DNA of 64,000 nucleotides. Source: Metabacillus idriensis. Lineage in GTDB: Bacteria; Bacillota; Bacilli; Bacillales; Bacillaceae. How positions within the stretch are numbered: the first letter of the stretch is position 1; the number at the start of each line of letters is the position of its first letter. The translations under genes were made by a program, and so were the position numbers. Positions 17,947 to 26,260 of this stretch are shown in pieces. The notes below the pieces were generated by a model, which did no database searches, was not told the DNA's origin, and saw only the letters and a list, made by a program, of their open reading frames with translations. Where the stretch lies: the NCBI RefSeq assembly GCF_009674765.1, contig NZ_WKKF01000003.1, positions 124,001-188,000 of the forward strand, read 5' to 3'.

Positions 17947-18150
17947 TTAACAGCAGCGCGAAACCTTGCCGCCTTTTGCGTTGTAGCGTGCTTCCTGTGT
18001 CTCGCAGAAAAATTCCTTTCTGCTTTGGACCGGCTGATTTGGGTGATGGATCATCATATGCTCCACATATTTTTCATAGCTTGGAACACCCGCGAGCAAA
18101 CTGATAAACTGTTTTCTGAACTTAAGGATGGATGACAGTTTCTTATACAT
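17947..18150 (-). CDS. ybdD: YbdD/YjiX-family small protein
   Basis: A 67-residue protein of the family that accompanies CstA-type pyruvate/peptide transporters. Family marks are LLAGVPSYEKYVEHMMIHHP, QPVQSRKEFF, the QEARYN block and a terminal Cys pair (SRCC). Its start overlaps the cstA stop by 8 bp, so it is translated from the same message. Related proteins are needed for transport activity of their CstA partner; the role here is inferred from linkage. Confidence 0.88.
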   Translation of the reverse strand: MYKKLSSILKFRKQFISLLAGVPSYEKYVEHMMIHHPNQPVQSRKEFFCETQEARYNAKGGKVSRCC

Positions 18151-20218
18151 GGTGGCTTATGCCTCCTTCGGATCTCTCAATATACGGCGCCTCGTGCAAA
18201 GTAGTCTCCTTGTTCGTCAATACCTTTATCCAGATGCGGATAGCGGAAATCAAGACAGCTATTACTACAATCATAAAGATGGCGCAAAGGGCCGCATCCA
18301 CGTAGTCATTTATCAATACCTGCTTCATCTGGTCCGCATTCGCAGCAGGTGCGAGCACCTCTCCTTTATCAAGAGCCCCTTTAAACAGATTTGCATGTGA
18401 CAGGAATCCAATCTTCGGATTTTCATGGAAAAGCTTTTGCCATCCGGCTGTCATGGTCACGATTAAAATCCAAGTCGTCGGAACAAGAGTGATCCAAACG
18501 TAAGCTTTTTTGCCCATTTTGAAAAGAATTGTCGTTCCAAGAAGCAACGCAATTCCTGCCAGCATCTGATTGGCGATGCCAAACAGCGGCCACAGTGTGT
18601 TAATCCCGCCTAACGGATCGATAACACCCTGGTAGAGGAAATATCCCCATCCAAAAACACAAAGTGCAGTTGCAAGAATATTTGCCGGAAGATATTCTGT
18701 TCTGGCCAAAGGTTTATATATATGACCCAATAAATCCTGAATCATAAAGCGCCCGACCCTTGTTCCCGCATCAATGGTTGTCAGAATAAATAAGGCTTCA
18801 AACAGGATGGCGAAATGGTACCAGAAAGCCATAAGAGCTTTACCGCCAATGACTTCAGAAAAGATATAAGCCATTCCGATGGCAAGCGTCGGAGCCCCTC
18901 CAGTTCTTGAGAGAACCGTCTCTTCCCCAACATCATCTGCAAGCGCTATCAAATCATCTGGCGTTATTGTAAAACCCCAGCTCGAAACAGTTGCTGCGGC
19001 CTGGACAGCTTCCGTGCCAATCAGGGCAGGCGGACTATTAATAGCAAAATAGATACCTGGCGTAAGCACACATGCTGCAATCATCGCCATAACAGCAACA
19101 AAGGATTCTGTCAGCATGGCGCCGTATCCGATCGGCCGCGCATGTGATTCTCTTTCGATCATTTTCGGCGTAGTACCGGAAGATACTAGAGCATGGAAGC
19201 CGGAAACAGCACCGCATGCGATTGTGATAAATAAAAACGGGAACATATTACCTGCAAACACAGGGCCTGTGCCATCTATAAATGGTGTAACAGACGGCAT
19301 CTGCAGGTCTGGAGCTACAACGATAATTCCAAGTGCAAGACCGACAATCGTTCCGACTTTCAAGAATGTACTCAGATAGTCCCGTGGCGCAAGCAGCAGC
19401 CAAACCGGCAAAACAGAAGCAATGAAACCGTATACAATCATTAAAATAGCAATCGTTTCACCTTTATATGTAAACATCTTGGCAAGTTCCGGATTTTCGG
19501 CAACATGCTGTCCGAGGAAGATCGATAAAAGAAGAAGAACGACCCCGATTATAGAACCTTCTCCAACTCTTCCTGGCCGAATATATCTCATATATATGCC
19601 CATGAATACAGCAATCGGAATCGTAGCTGCAATCGTAAACATACCCCATGGACTTCCTACAAGCGCTTTCACAACAACGAGAGCGAGTACAGCTAATAAA
19701 ATAATCATAATTCCAAGTATACCGACCATGGCAATGATTCCCGTTACCCTGCCCATTTCCTCTTTAATCATTTCCCCTAATGATTTTCCTTTTCGGCGCA
19801 TAGAACCAAACAAAATAATGAAATCCTGCACGGCTCCGGCAAGGATAACCCCGACAATAATCCAGATCGTCCCCGGCAAATAACCCATTTGTGCAGCGAG
19901 TATAGGTCCTACCAGCGGTCCAGCTCCGGCGATGGCAGCAAAGTGATGACCAAACAATACCCATTTGTTTGTCGGCACATAATCCTTGCCGTCATTGTGT
20001 GTTTCAGCAGGCGTTTCCCGCTTGTCATCAAGCTCAAATACTTTATTAGCAATAAAACGGCTGTAAAAACGGTAAGCAACCGCATACGAACAAACAGCTG
20101 CTGTCAGCAGCCAAATGGCGTTAATGCTCTCCCCCTGATTGAGAGCGATGACTGCAAATCCTGCAGCTCCCAGTGCGGAGACTAACCCCCAAATAATTAT
20201 CGATCTTAAAGCCTTCAT
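18143..20218 (-). CDS. cstA: Carbon starvation protein CstA
   Basis: A 691-residue polytopic transporter with about 16-18 hydrophobic helices. CstA signatures include NDGKDYVPTNKWVLFGHHFAAIAGAGPLVGP (about 75-105), VSGFHALVSSGTTPKM and DAGTRVGRFM. Members take up peptides or pyruvate when preferred carbon runs out. Upstream, the minus strand contains a good -10 box (TATAAT, within CGTATAATAAG near 20255). It is cotranscribed with the small partner gene. The next gene upstream is a histidine kinase with its own terminator, so no LytS/LytT-type regulator pair is adjacent. Confidence 0.93.
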   Translation of the reverse strand: MKALRSIIIWGLVSALGAAGFAVIALNQGESINAIWLLTAAVCSYAVAYRFYSRFIANKVFELDDKRETPAETHNDGKDYVPTNKWVLFGHHFAAIAGAGPLVGPILAAQMGYLPGTIWIIVGVILAGAVQDFIILFGSMRRKGKSLGEMIKEEMGRVTGIIAMVGILGIMIILLAVLALVVVKALVGSPWGMFTIAATIPIAVFMGIYMRYIRPGRVGEGSIIGVVLLLLSIFLGQHVAENPELAKMFTYKGETIAILMIVYGFIASVLPVWLLLAPRDYLSTFLKVGTIVGLALGIIVVAPDLQMPSVTPFIDGTGPVFAGNMFPFLFITIACGAVSGFHALVSSGTTPKMIERESHARPIGYGAMLTESFVAVMAMIAACVLTPGIYFAINSPPALIGTEAVQAAATVSSWGFTITPDDLIALADDVGEETVLSRTGGAPTLAIGMAYIFSEVIGGKALMAFWYHFAILFEALFILTTIDAGTRVGRFMIQDLLGHIYKPLARTEYLPANILATALCVFGWGYFLYQGVIDPLGGINTLWPLFGIANQMLAGIALLLGTTILFKMGKKAYVWITLVPTTWILIVTMTAGWQKLFHENPKIGFLSHANLFKGALDKGEVLAPAANADQMKQVLINDYVDAALCAIFMIVVIAVLISAIRIWIKVLTNKETTLHEAPYIERSEGGISHHV

Positions 20219-20328
20219 CTGCCATCATCCCTTCTGTAACATACAAACTTATTATACGTTTGATGTCTGAATTTTTAAATAATTATTTAGTAGGTTAATA
20301 GTAGGATTTTAGATGGGGTTTAATAAAA

Positions 20329-20357
20329 GAAAAAACCACAGTATGATTCTACTGTGG
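20329..20357 (-). terminator. Terminator overlapping the stop codon of the KinB-like gene
   Basis: Minus-strand CCACAGTA / TACTGTGG stem followed by six T residues. The TAG stop lies inside the left arm. Confidence 0.85.
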
Positions 20358-21620
20358 AGCACCTCGCTTATTTTTGTTTTTAATCGGAAGAATCATGGTT
20401 ACCTCAGTGCCGGAACCAAGCTCGCTCTTATAAGCTACTCTTCCTTTCATCGTTTCAATAATGCGCAGAGACACGGTTGTTCCAAGACCGGTTCCTTTAT
20501 CCTTGGTAGAATAAAAAACAGTGCCGATTTTGGAAAGCTGATCCGCGGTCATGCCTTTGCCTGTATCTGAAATGACAGTATGCGCATGTCCGCTTTTAAA
20601 AAAGAGCTGCACCCTGACTTTCCCCCCTTCAGGAGTCGCTTCAATGGCATTTTTAATCAGATTGACAAGAGCCTGTTTAAGCTGGCTTCGATCGGTTTCA
20701 ATATAAAGACCCGGCTGCAGCTGGCAGGATAACCTCACCCCTTGCTTTACTGCAAGCGCATTCAATAAATAGACAACACTATGTATTACTTCTGAAAGCT
20801 GAAATTCTTCTATTTTTTTCAGCTTCGGCTTAGCAAAATTCAAGTAATCATTCAGAATGGACTCGGCTCGGCCAATCTCACTCAAAATCAAACGCATATA
20901 TTGCTCATCATTCTTCTTTTCTTTTTCCATCAGCTGCAAAAAACCTTTTACAACGGTCAGCGGATTACGGACCTCGTGCGCTATGGATGCGGCAAGCTCC
21001 CCGATCGTATTAAGCTTTTCCGTACGGATAATCTCCTGTTTCATCATCTTCCGCTCAATGCCTGCTTCAAGCAGTTTAGCAGCTATCCCAATGGCAATAA
21101 CTTGTAAAATCCCGAAGATGAACACATAAAATAATAGTTTCTTACTGCTGGTGAAGGTGTAATCAGATGTGATTAAAAAAGAAAGCAGAATGCAAAGCTG
21201 GACAACAGCAGGCCAAAATCCAATAATGATTGAAAGCTGAATCCTTTTTTTAGGCTTATACTTTCTGAAGCGCTTTGAAAACAGGAAAGGTCCAATCAGT
21301 GCGAGAAAGGCGCTTATATATCCAAACAAAATTGCTTCCCCGCCTACGTATGTTCTTGCGAGCAAAATGAAGATGAAGACAATCAAGCCGGCAGCAGGAC
21401 CTCCATAAAGCAATGCGAGGACCATTGGGACATATCTTAAATCCCAATAAAGACCATAATCATAAAACGAGAAGATCATGCACAAAAATGAAGCGATTCC
21501 GTATATAATTCCGGAGAAGTAAGGTGATGCCGTAATGCGCTTGTTTTCAAGAATAACCGTATAAATTAAGACAGGAACCAAAACGATCAAAACGTGTAAT
21601 GTTAACTTCTCTGCAAGCAT
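20349..21620 (-). CDS. Membrane histidine kinase, KinB-like (5TMR-LYT sensor)
   Basis: A 423-residue sensor kinase. The first 180 residues hold about six transmembrane helices with the 5TM receptor pattern of LytS/YhcK proteins (LRYVPMVLALLYGGPAAGLI, LLARTYVGGEAILFG). The HisKA domain has His215 in ASIAHEVRNPLTVVKGFLQL, the recognisable sporulation-kinase box. The ATPase has N (NLIKNAIEA), G1 (DTGKGM) and G2 (GTGLGT) boxes. Architecture and length match KinB of B. subtilis (428), which phosphorylates Spo0F. No response regulator is adjacent, as expected for an orphan phosphorelay kinase. The KinB link is an inference; general kinase function is secure. Confidence 0.82.
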   Translation of the reverse strand: MLAEKLTLHVLIVLVPVLIYTVILENKRITASPYFSGIIYGIASFLCMIFSFYDYGLYWDLRYVPMVLALLYGGPAAGLIVFIFILLARTYVGGEAILFGYISAFLALIGPFLFSKRFRKYKPKKRIQLSIIIGFWPAVVQLCILLSFLITSDYTFTSSKKLLFYVFIFGILQVIAIGIAAKLLEAGIERKMMKQEIIRTEKLNTIGELAASIAHEVRNPLTVVKGFLQLMEKEKKNDEQYMRLILSEIGRAESILNDYLNFAKPKLKKIEEFQLSEVIHSVVYLLNALAVKQGVRLSCQLQPGLYIETDRSQLKQALVNLIKNAIEATPEGGKVRVQLFFKSGHAHTVISDTGKGMTADQLSKIGTVFYSTKDKGTGLGTTVSLRIIETMKGRVAYKSELGSGTEVTMILPIKNKNKRGAPQ

Positions 21621-21782
21621 CGTAATTTCCCCAATTATATTTGTGTTATTAGTTCTTATTCGACAAAAACCGCATAACTCCTCTTTGTTTTTCGAATTAA
21701 CACACTATTTAAACAAACGTTTAATTGATGTTTTAAATCCCAGTAAAACAGGTATCTGTACAAACATGGAGGTGTTTTTGGC

Positions 21783-21965
21783 ATGACCGAAAAGAATAAA
21801 CAAAAACAGGATAACCCTGAGCAAATTCCAGGCCGTGACGGAAAAACATTGATCGAACGAGAAAATGAAATGACTGTTGATGCAATCCCCACTGAAGAAG
21901 TAAAAATCGGACTGCAAGATGAGAAAAAGAAACATAAAACTAAAAATCAATCTTCAAGTGATTAA
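21783..21965 (+). CDS. Small hydrophilic protein of unknown function
   Basis: A 60-residue, highly charged protein starting MTEKNKQKQDNPEQI, with no hydrophobic segment and a Lys/Ser-rich tail. ATGGAGGTG stands 8 bases before the ATG, so it is very probably translated. It is transcribed divergently from the kinase gene and ends at a bidirectional terminator. No family recognised; the composition resembles small spore-associated or stress proteins of bacilli. Confidence 0.6.
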   Translation: MTEKNKQKQDNPEQIPGRDGKTLIERENEMTVDAIPTEEVKIGLQDEKKKHKTKNQSSSD

Positions 21966-22012
21966 TCTTTCAGCCCAGATAGCACAAATCTCTCAATTTC
22001 CTACCTGCCTTA

Positions 22013-22050
22013 TATAAAAATCCTCCCGCTTCTAAGCAGGAGGATTTTTT
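22013..22050. terminator. Bidirectional terminator
   Basis: AAAAATCCTCC..GC / GC..GGAGGATTTTTT hairpin with A and T tracts on both sides, placed between two convergent genes. Confidence 0.88.
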
Positions 22051-22055
22051 ATGAC

Positions 22056-23585
22056 TCATTTCATTCCAGTATTAGCCTTCACAAGAATCTCATCAAATTT
22101 CTTCGCATCTTCTTTTTTGCTTGAAACGATCGTTCCGATGTAAGCCCCAAGGAATCCAAGCGGGATTGAAACAATCCCCGGATTAGACAGGCTGAACAAT
22201 GGCTCTCCAACGAAAATCGCTGCTCCGGCCTCTGGTGACCATACATTCGGACTGAGGGCTACAAGAATCAGCGAACTGAACAAACCAGTCAGCATTCCCG
22301 TAACTGCTCCTGCTGTATTAAATCGTTTCCAGAAAATCGTCAGCAAGAGAATCGGCAGGTTTGCGCTTGCTGCGACAGCAAAGGCCAGTGCAACTAAAAA
22401 TGCTACGTTCATGTTCTGAGCAAACAATGCGAGAAGAATTGAAAGAACAGCCACACCGATGGATGCCCATCTGGCTGCCACAACCTGCTCTTTCTCCGTT
22501 GCTTCTCCCCGGCGAAGAATATGGCTGTAAAAGTCATGGGCAAATGCAGAAGCAGCTGACAGCACTAGTCCCGCTACAACAGCGAGTATGGTTGCGAATG
22601 CCACTGCTGAAACAAAGGCAAATAAGAAATCTCCGCCAATCGCTTCTGCAAGCAATGGTGCTGCCATGTTCCCGGCTGAATTGGCAGCTACAATATTGTC
22701 ATAGCCGACAAACGCTGCAGCTCCAAAACCTAAAAAGACAGTCATTACATAAAATGCACCGATAATCCATGTTGCATAAACAACGGATTTCCGAGCTGTA
22801 ATGGCATCCTTCACGGTAAAGAAACGAATCAGGATATGAGGAAGTCCGGCTGTTCCAAGCACAAGCGCCAGATTCAGCGAAATCGTATCCAGCGGATTCT
22901 TAAACTTGTTCCCTGGATTCAAAAAGCTCTCACCAAGCGGTGTCGCCGTCTGCATCTCAGAAAACATTTTCATGATGCTGAAATCGAATTTAGCAAACAC
23001 AATCACCGAAATAATAAATGTACCAATCATAAGAAGAACAGCTTTTACAATCTGCACCCAGCTCGTAGCAGTCATTCCTCCGAATACAACATAGATGGTC
23101 ATCAGCGTTCCGACAATCAAAACAGAATACACATAATCAATGCCAAGCAGCAGATGAATAAGGCCTCCTGCACCTACTAGCTGCGCAATCATATAAAAGA
23201 TCGAAATAGAGATCGTATTCAGCGCCGCAACGCCGCGCACCTTACTATTATTAAACCTTGCCGCTATCATGTCAGCCATTGTGTATTTCCCCAAATTTCT
23301 AAGAGGTTCAGCCACTATGTATAACACCACAAGATACGCAACTAAAAATCCTATGCTGTAAAAGAATCCGTCAAATCCAGAAAGCGCTATCATTCCTGCG
23401 ATCCCTAAAAAAGAGGCAGCTGACATGTAGTCACCAGCAATGGCAAGGCCATTTTGAAAGCCAGTTAAACTGCTGTCTGCGGTATAAAAATCACTGGTAG
23501 TCTTTGTACGCTTAGAGGCAAAATAAGTGATAAATAATGTCATAATTACGATTCCTAAAAAGAGAGAAAATGCCAGCATGTTCAT
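22056..23585 (-). CDS. ywcA: Cation/acetate symporter, ActP/YwcA-like
   Basis: A 509-residue sodium:solute symporter with about 13 helices. ActP-type signatures include DFYTADSSLTGFQNGLAIAG (about 32-51), MSAASFLGIAGMIALSGFDG, and LGTAGLPHILIRFFTVKDA near the middle. Relatives take up acetate and other short-chain monocarboxylates. It follows a DUF485 gene by 15 bp; this small-subunit-plus-symporter layout is shared by E. coli yjcH-actP and B. subtilis ywcB-ywcA. Confidence 0.9.
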   Translation of the reverse strand: MNMLAFSLFLGIVIMTLFITYFASKRTKTTSDFYTADSSLTGFQNGLAIAGDYMSAASFLGIAGMIALSGFDGFFYSIGFLVAYLVVLYIVAEPLRNLGKYTMADMIAARFNNSKVRGVAALNTISISIFYMIAQLVGAGGLIHLLLGIDYVYSVLIVGTLMTIYVVFGGMTATSWVQIVKAVLLMIGTFIISVIVFAKFDFSIMKMFSEMQTATPLGESFLNPGNKFKNPLDTISLNLALVLGTAGLPHILIRFFTVKDAITARKSVVYATWIIGAFYVMTVFLGFGAAAFVGYDNIVAANSAGNMAAPLLAEAIGGDFLFAFVSAVAFATILAVVAGLVLSAASAFAHDFYSHILRRGEATEKEQVVAARWASIGVAVLSILLALFAQNMNVAFLVALAFAVAASANLPILLLTIFWKRFNTAGAVTGMLTGLFSSLILVALSPNVWSPEAGAAIFVGEPLFSLSNPGIVSIPLGFLGAYIGTIVSSKKEDAKKFDEILVKANTGMK

Positions 23586-23600
23586 TGTAAGTGTCCTCCT

Positions 23601-23933
23601 TTACCTTTTTGCCTCGGCTTTAATTTCTTCTACAATCTGATCAAACTTCTTTGCCCGGCTGGAATAAAGCATACAGAAAGTCCAAGTCATAATAAATTGC
23701 GCAAAAGCGAAGACCCATGCCCAGCTGATCGGGCCGACTGCATACTCATTCAGTACAGTTGAATAAGCCGTTAATACCGGCAATGTAAAATAAAAGGCTA
23801 AGAAAAATAAAGACATTGGCAAGATAAAACTTCTTTTTGCCTGAAGCAGTTTTTGAAAGGATTCTGACTGAACAATTTTGGTGTAATCGACTGAGGACTG
23901 TGCGGACTTTAATTGCTGCTTTTCATTACTCAC
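23601..23933 (-). CDS. ywcB: DUF485 membrane protein, YwcB-like
   Basis: A 110-residue protein with two transmembrane helices (about 34-58 and 68-92) and the DUF485 pattern FQKLLQAKRSFILPMSLFFLAFYF. It starts with GTG behind a GGGGGA site. It is the first gene of the acetate permease pair and probably assists the symporter. The function of DUF485 proteins is not well defined. Confidence 0.85.
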   Translation of the reverse strand: MSNEKQQLKSAQSSVDYTKIVQSESFQKLLQAKRSFILPMSLFFLAFYFTLPVLTAYSTVLNEYAVGPISWAWVFAFAQFIMTWTFCMLYSSRAKKFDQIVEEIKAEAKR

Positions 23934-24366
23934 TACCTGTTCCCCCTTTAGTTAATAGTTTTGGCTGTTTTCGCGTAAACTGTTGTTTTTGATTATAAAT
24001 GTTGTCCGTTGCTTTCCGCGGTCCGGGTGGGAGCCTCCTCGGCATGCCTGCGGGTCTCCCATTTTCCTCTATTTCCCGCAGGAGTAAAGTGCCTTACGCT
24101 ACAATCCACTTAGGTTTTAACATTTAGTCTAAAAGCAACAAAGTTTACGAAAAGAGCCAAAGTTTTAAAAACCAAACCCTCCTTAATTCCAAATTTTTCA
24201 CACTCTCATTATATATTTATCTGAAAAATATGTAAATTTAGATAACTTATTTTTTAAAAATAACCTCCTTTAGACTCATTCAAAGATAGATATAATTCAG
24301 AAGGTAGACTAAAATAAGAAAGATTACTGCATTCTATTATCGGTGAAAGCTGTTAAGGAGGATACG
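23934..24366. other. Intergenic region of about 430 bp holding a structured repeat
   Basis: Divergent region between ywcBA and the MFS gene. Its left part (24001-24120) is a structured repeat, listed separately. The right part (24121-24366) is AT-rich and must hold the MFS gene promoter. No confident -35/-10 pair or riboswitch fold was recognised by eye. Confidence 0.6.
24001..24120 (-). repeat. Structured intergenic repeat element of Bacillus type
   Basis: A GC-rich block inside AT-rich DNA with the landmarks CCGTTGCTTTCCGCGG, GGGAGCCTCCTCGGC, GCCTGCGGGTCTCCC, TTTCCCGCAGGAG and TTACGCTACAATCCAC. The arms CCTGCGGG and CCCGCAGG can pair, as can GGGAG and CTCCC, giving a two-stem fold. The order of these blocks matches a dispersed intergenic repeat I recall from many bacilli. 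No reading frame spans it. Identification is by memory of the motif; copy number in this genome is unknown. Confidence 0.6.
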
Positions 24367-25572
24367 ATGGAGAAAAAGAATACACTTCCAACCCGCAAGC
24401 TGCTTGGAATTGCAGGACTTGGCTGGCTTTTTGATGCCATGGACGTTGGAATGCTCTCATTTATTATAGCCGCGCTTCAATCGGAATGGGATTTAAACGT
24501 GAAACAAATGGCCTGGATCGGCAGCATGAATTCAATCGGAATGGCTGTCGGCGCCCTCGTCTTTGGATTATTATCTGACCGGATCGGACGAAAACATGTT
24601 TTTATTATTACATTGCTCCTCTTTTCAATCGGGAGCGGACTGTCTGCTTTTACAACGACATTAACCGCCTTCCTCATATTAAGGTTTTTTGTTGGAATGG
24701 GCCTTGGAGGGGAACTTCCTGTTGCTTCAACACTAGTATCTGAAAGTGTAGCACCTGAAAAGCGGGGACGAATTGTTGTCCTGCTTGAAAGCTTCTGGGC
24801 TGCAGGCTGGCTTATTGCTGCACTTATCTCATATTTTGTTATTCCTAGCTACGGTTGGCAAACGGCTCTGCTTCTAAGTGCGCTGCCTGCATTTTATGCA
24901 CTGTACTTACGAATCAAGCTTCCGGACTCTCCCCAGTTTTTAGCGATCAAGAAAGAACAGAAGCCTTCCATAATGGAAAATATCAAAACGGTTTGGTCCA
25001 AGGATTACATCCGTCAGACGACTATGCTTTGGATACTTTGGTTCTGTGTCGTCTTTTCTTACTACGGCATGTTTTTATGGCTGCCAAGTGTCATGGTTCT
25101 GAAAGGCTTCAGTTTAATTAAAAGCTTCCAGTATGTACTAATTATGACTCTTGCTCAGTTACCGGGCTATTTTACAGCAGCATGGTTTATAGAGAAATTC
25201 GGAAGGAAATTTGTTTTAACGACTTATTTAGTCGGTACAGCAATCAGCGCTTATTTCTTTGGAACGGCAGAATCACTCACCCTGCTGCTTACATCAGGAA
25301 TATTCCTTTCATTCTTTAACTTAGGAGCTTGGGGCGCGCTTTACGCCTATACCCCAGAGCAATATCCGACAGCCGTCAGAGGAACAGGCGCCGGCATGGC
25401 AGCCTCTTTCGGCCGCATCGGCGGAATCTTAGGACCGCTGCTTGTGGGATACCTCGTTGCGGCAGAATCATCCATTACATCGATCTTCTCGATTTTCTGC
25501 GTATCCATATTAGTCGGGGTGCTTGCTGTCCTGATTCTTGGAAAAGAAACGAAGGCAAAAGTACTGGATTAA
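24367..25572 (+). CDS. MFS transporter, NaiP/YceI-like
   Basis: A 401-residue major facilitator with 12 predicted helices. Cytoplasmic loop 2-3 carries GLLSDRIGRKHVF and loop 8-9 has EKFGRKF, both family hallmarks. The sugar/aromatic acid branch motif is RFFVGMGLGGELPVASTLVSE. It resembles the B. subtilis niacin permease YceI (NaiP) and other organic-acid carriers of that branch. A GTG eight codons upstream is possible, but AAGGAGG five bases before the ATG at 24367 makes the latter the likely start. Substrate uncertain. Confidence 0.78.
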   Translation: MEKKNTLPTRKLLGIAGLGWLFDAMDVGMLSFIIAALQSEWDLNVKQMAWIGSMNSIGMAVGALVFGLLSDRIGRKHVFIITLLLFSIGSGLSAFTTTLTAFLILRFFVGMGLGGELPVASTLVSESVAPEKRGRIVVLLESFWAAGWLIAALISYFVIPSYGWQTALLLSALPAFYALYLRIKLPDSPQFLAIKKEQKPSIMENIKTVWSKDYIRQTTMLWILWFCVVFSYYGMFLWLPSVMVLKGFSLIKSFQYVLIMTLAQLPGYFTAAWFIEKFGRKFVLTTYLVGTAISAYFFGTAESLTLLLTSGIFLSFFNLGAWGALYAYTPEQYPTAVRGTGAGMAASFGRIGGILGPLLVGYLVAAESSITSIFSIFCVSILVGVLAVLILGKETKAKVLD

Positions 25573-25627
25573 AAGAAAAGGTTGAACATAGACGCTCTGA
25601 GACTATATACATTTTCATACTATGAAT

Positions 25628-25658
25628 AAAACCTTCCGGAGCATCCGGAAGGTTTTTG
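25628..25658. terminator. Bidirectional terminator between the MFS and DJ-1 genes
   Basis: AAACCTTCCGGA / CCGGAAGGTTT hairpin with a 4-base loop and T-rich tract; the genes on either side converge. Confidence 0.88.
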
Positions 25659-25663
25659 TCTTC

Positions 25664-26191
25664 TTATTCTTTTTCAGCAAGTACATCCGCAAATGCTTTA
25701 ACATAAGGAGGCAAATCTGGCGGTCTTCTGCTTGATACGATGTGTCCATCAACAATAACCGCTTCGTCATGCCACGTTGCACCTGCATTCTCCATATCGT
25801 CTTTGATGCCTGGTGTACTTGTTACATTTCTGCCTTCAAGGATTTTGGCTGATATCAAAACCCAGCCTGCATGACAGATCTGTCCAATCGGCTTTTCTTT
25901 TTCGTGCATGTCCTTCACCATTTGAAGAACCTCTGGATATCTTCTTAATTTATCAGGCGCCCATCCTCCGGGAACCAAAATGGCGTCATAGTCTTCCGAA
26001 CGGATATCGCCGAATGCATAATCCGATGTTGCCGGAACGCCATACTTTCCAATATAGGTTTCGCCTGCTTTTTCGCCTACTAAGTGAACTTCAGCCCCTT
26101 CTTCCTGTAAACGAAGCACAGGGTACCATAATTCAAGATCTTCAAAATCGGCGCTGACCAGCGCAATGACTTTTTTATTTGATAAACGCAT
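25664..26191 (-). CDS. DJ-1/PfpI family protein (YfkM/YraA-like)
   Basis: A 175-residue protein of the DJ-1/PfpI superfamily. The nucleophile elbow is GQICHAGW with Cys106 and His107; the acidic partner is probably Glu17 in ADFEDLELWYPV. The PGGWAPDKLRR segment is typical of the YfkM/YraA/PfpI branch, whose members act in general stress and were proposed to repair glycated proteins. GAGGTGGGACA precedes the ATG. Single gene. Confidence 0.85.
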   Translation of the reverse strand: MRLSNKKVIALVSADFEDLELWYPVLRLQEEGAEVHLVGEKAGETYIGKYGVPATSDYAFGDIRSEDYDAILVPGGWAPDKLRRYPEVLQMVKDMHEKEKPIGQICHAGWVLISAKILEGRNVTSTPGIKDDMENAGATWHDEAVIVDGHIVSSRRPPDLPPYVKAFADVLAEKE

Positions 26192-26232
26192 TGTCCCACC
26201 TCCAGTTTCAGTATAGCATGACCGTTTCTCTA

Positions 26233-26260
26233 ATTAAAAACTGAGGTCTTATACGACCTC
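26233..26260 (-). terminator. Terminator of yfiBC
   Basis: Minus-strand GAGGTC / GACCTC hairpin with the stop codon in its loop, followed by AGTTTTTAATT. Confidence 0.7.

Noticed and set aside
19422-19883. 153-codon plus-strand frame opposite cstA
   Set aside because: Low-complexity Ile/Pro/Thr-rich antisense translation of a transporter.
23934-24366. Possible riboswitch upstream of the niacin-type transporter
   Set aside because: The structured part reads as a dispersed repeat, and no known aptamer core was recognised.
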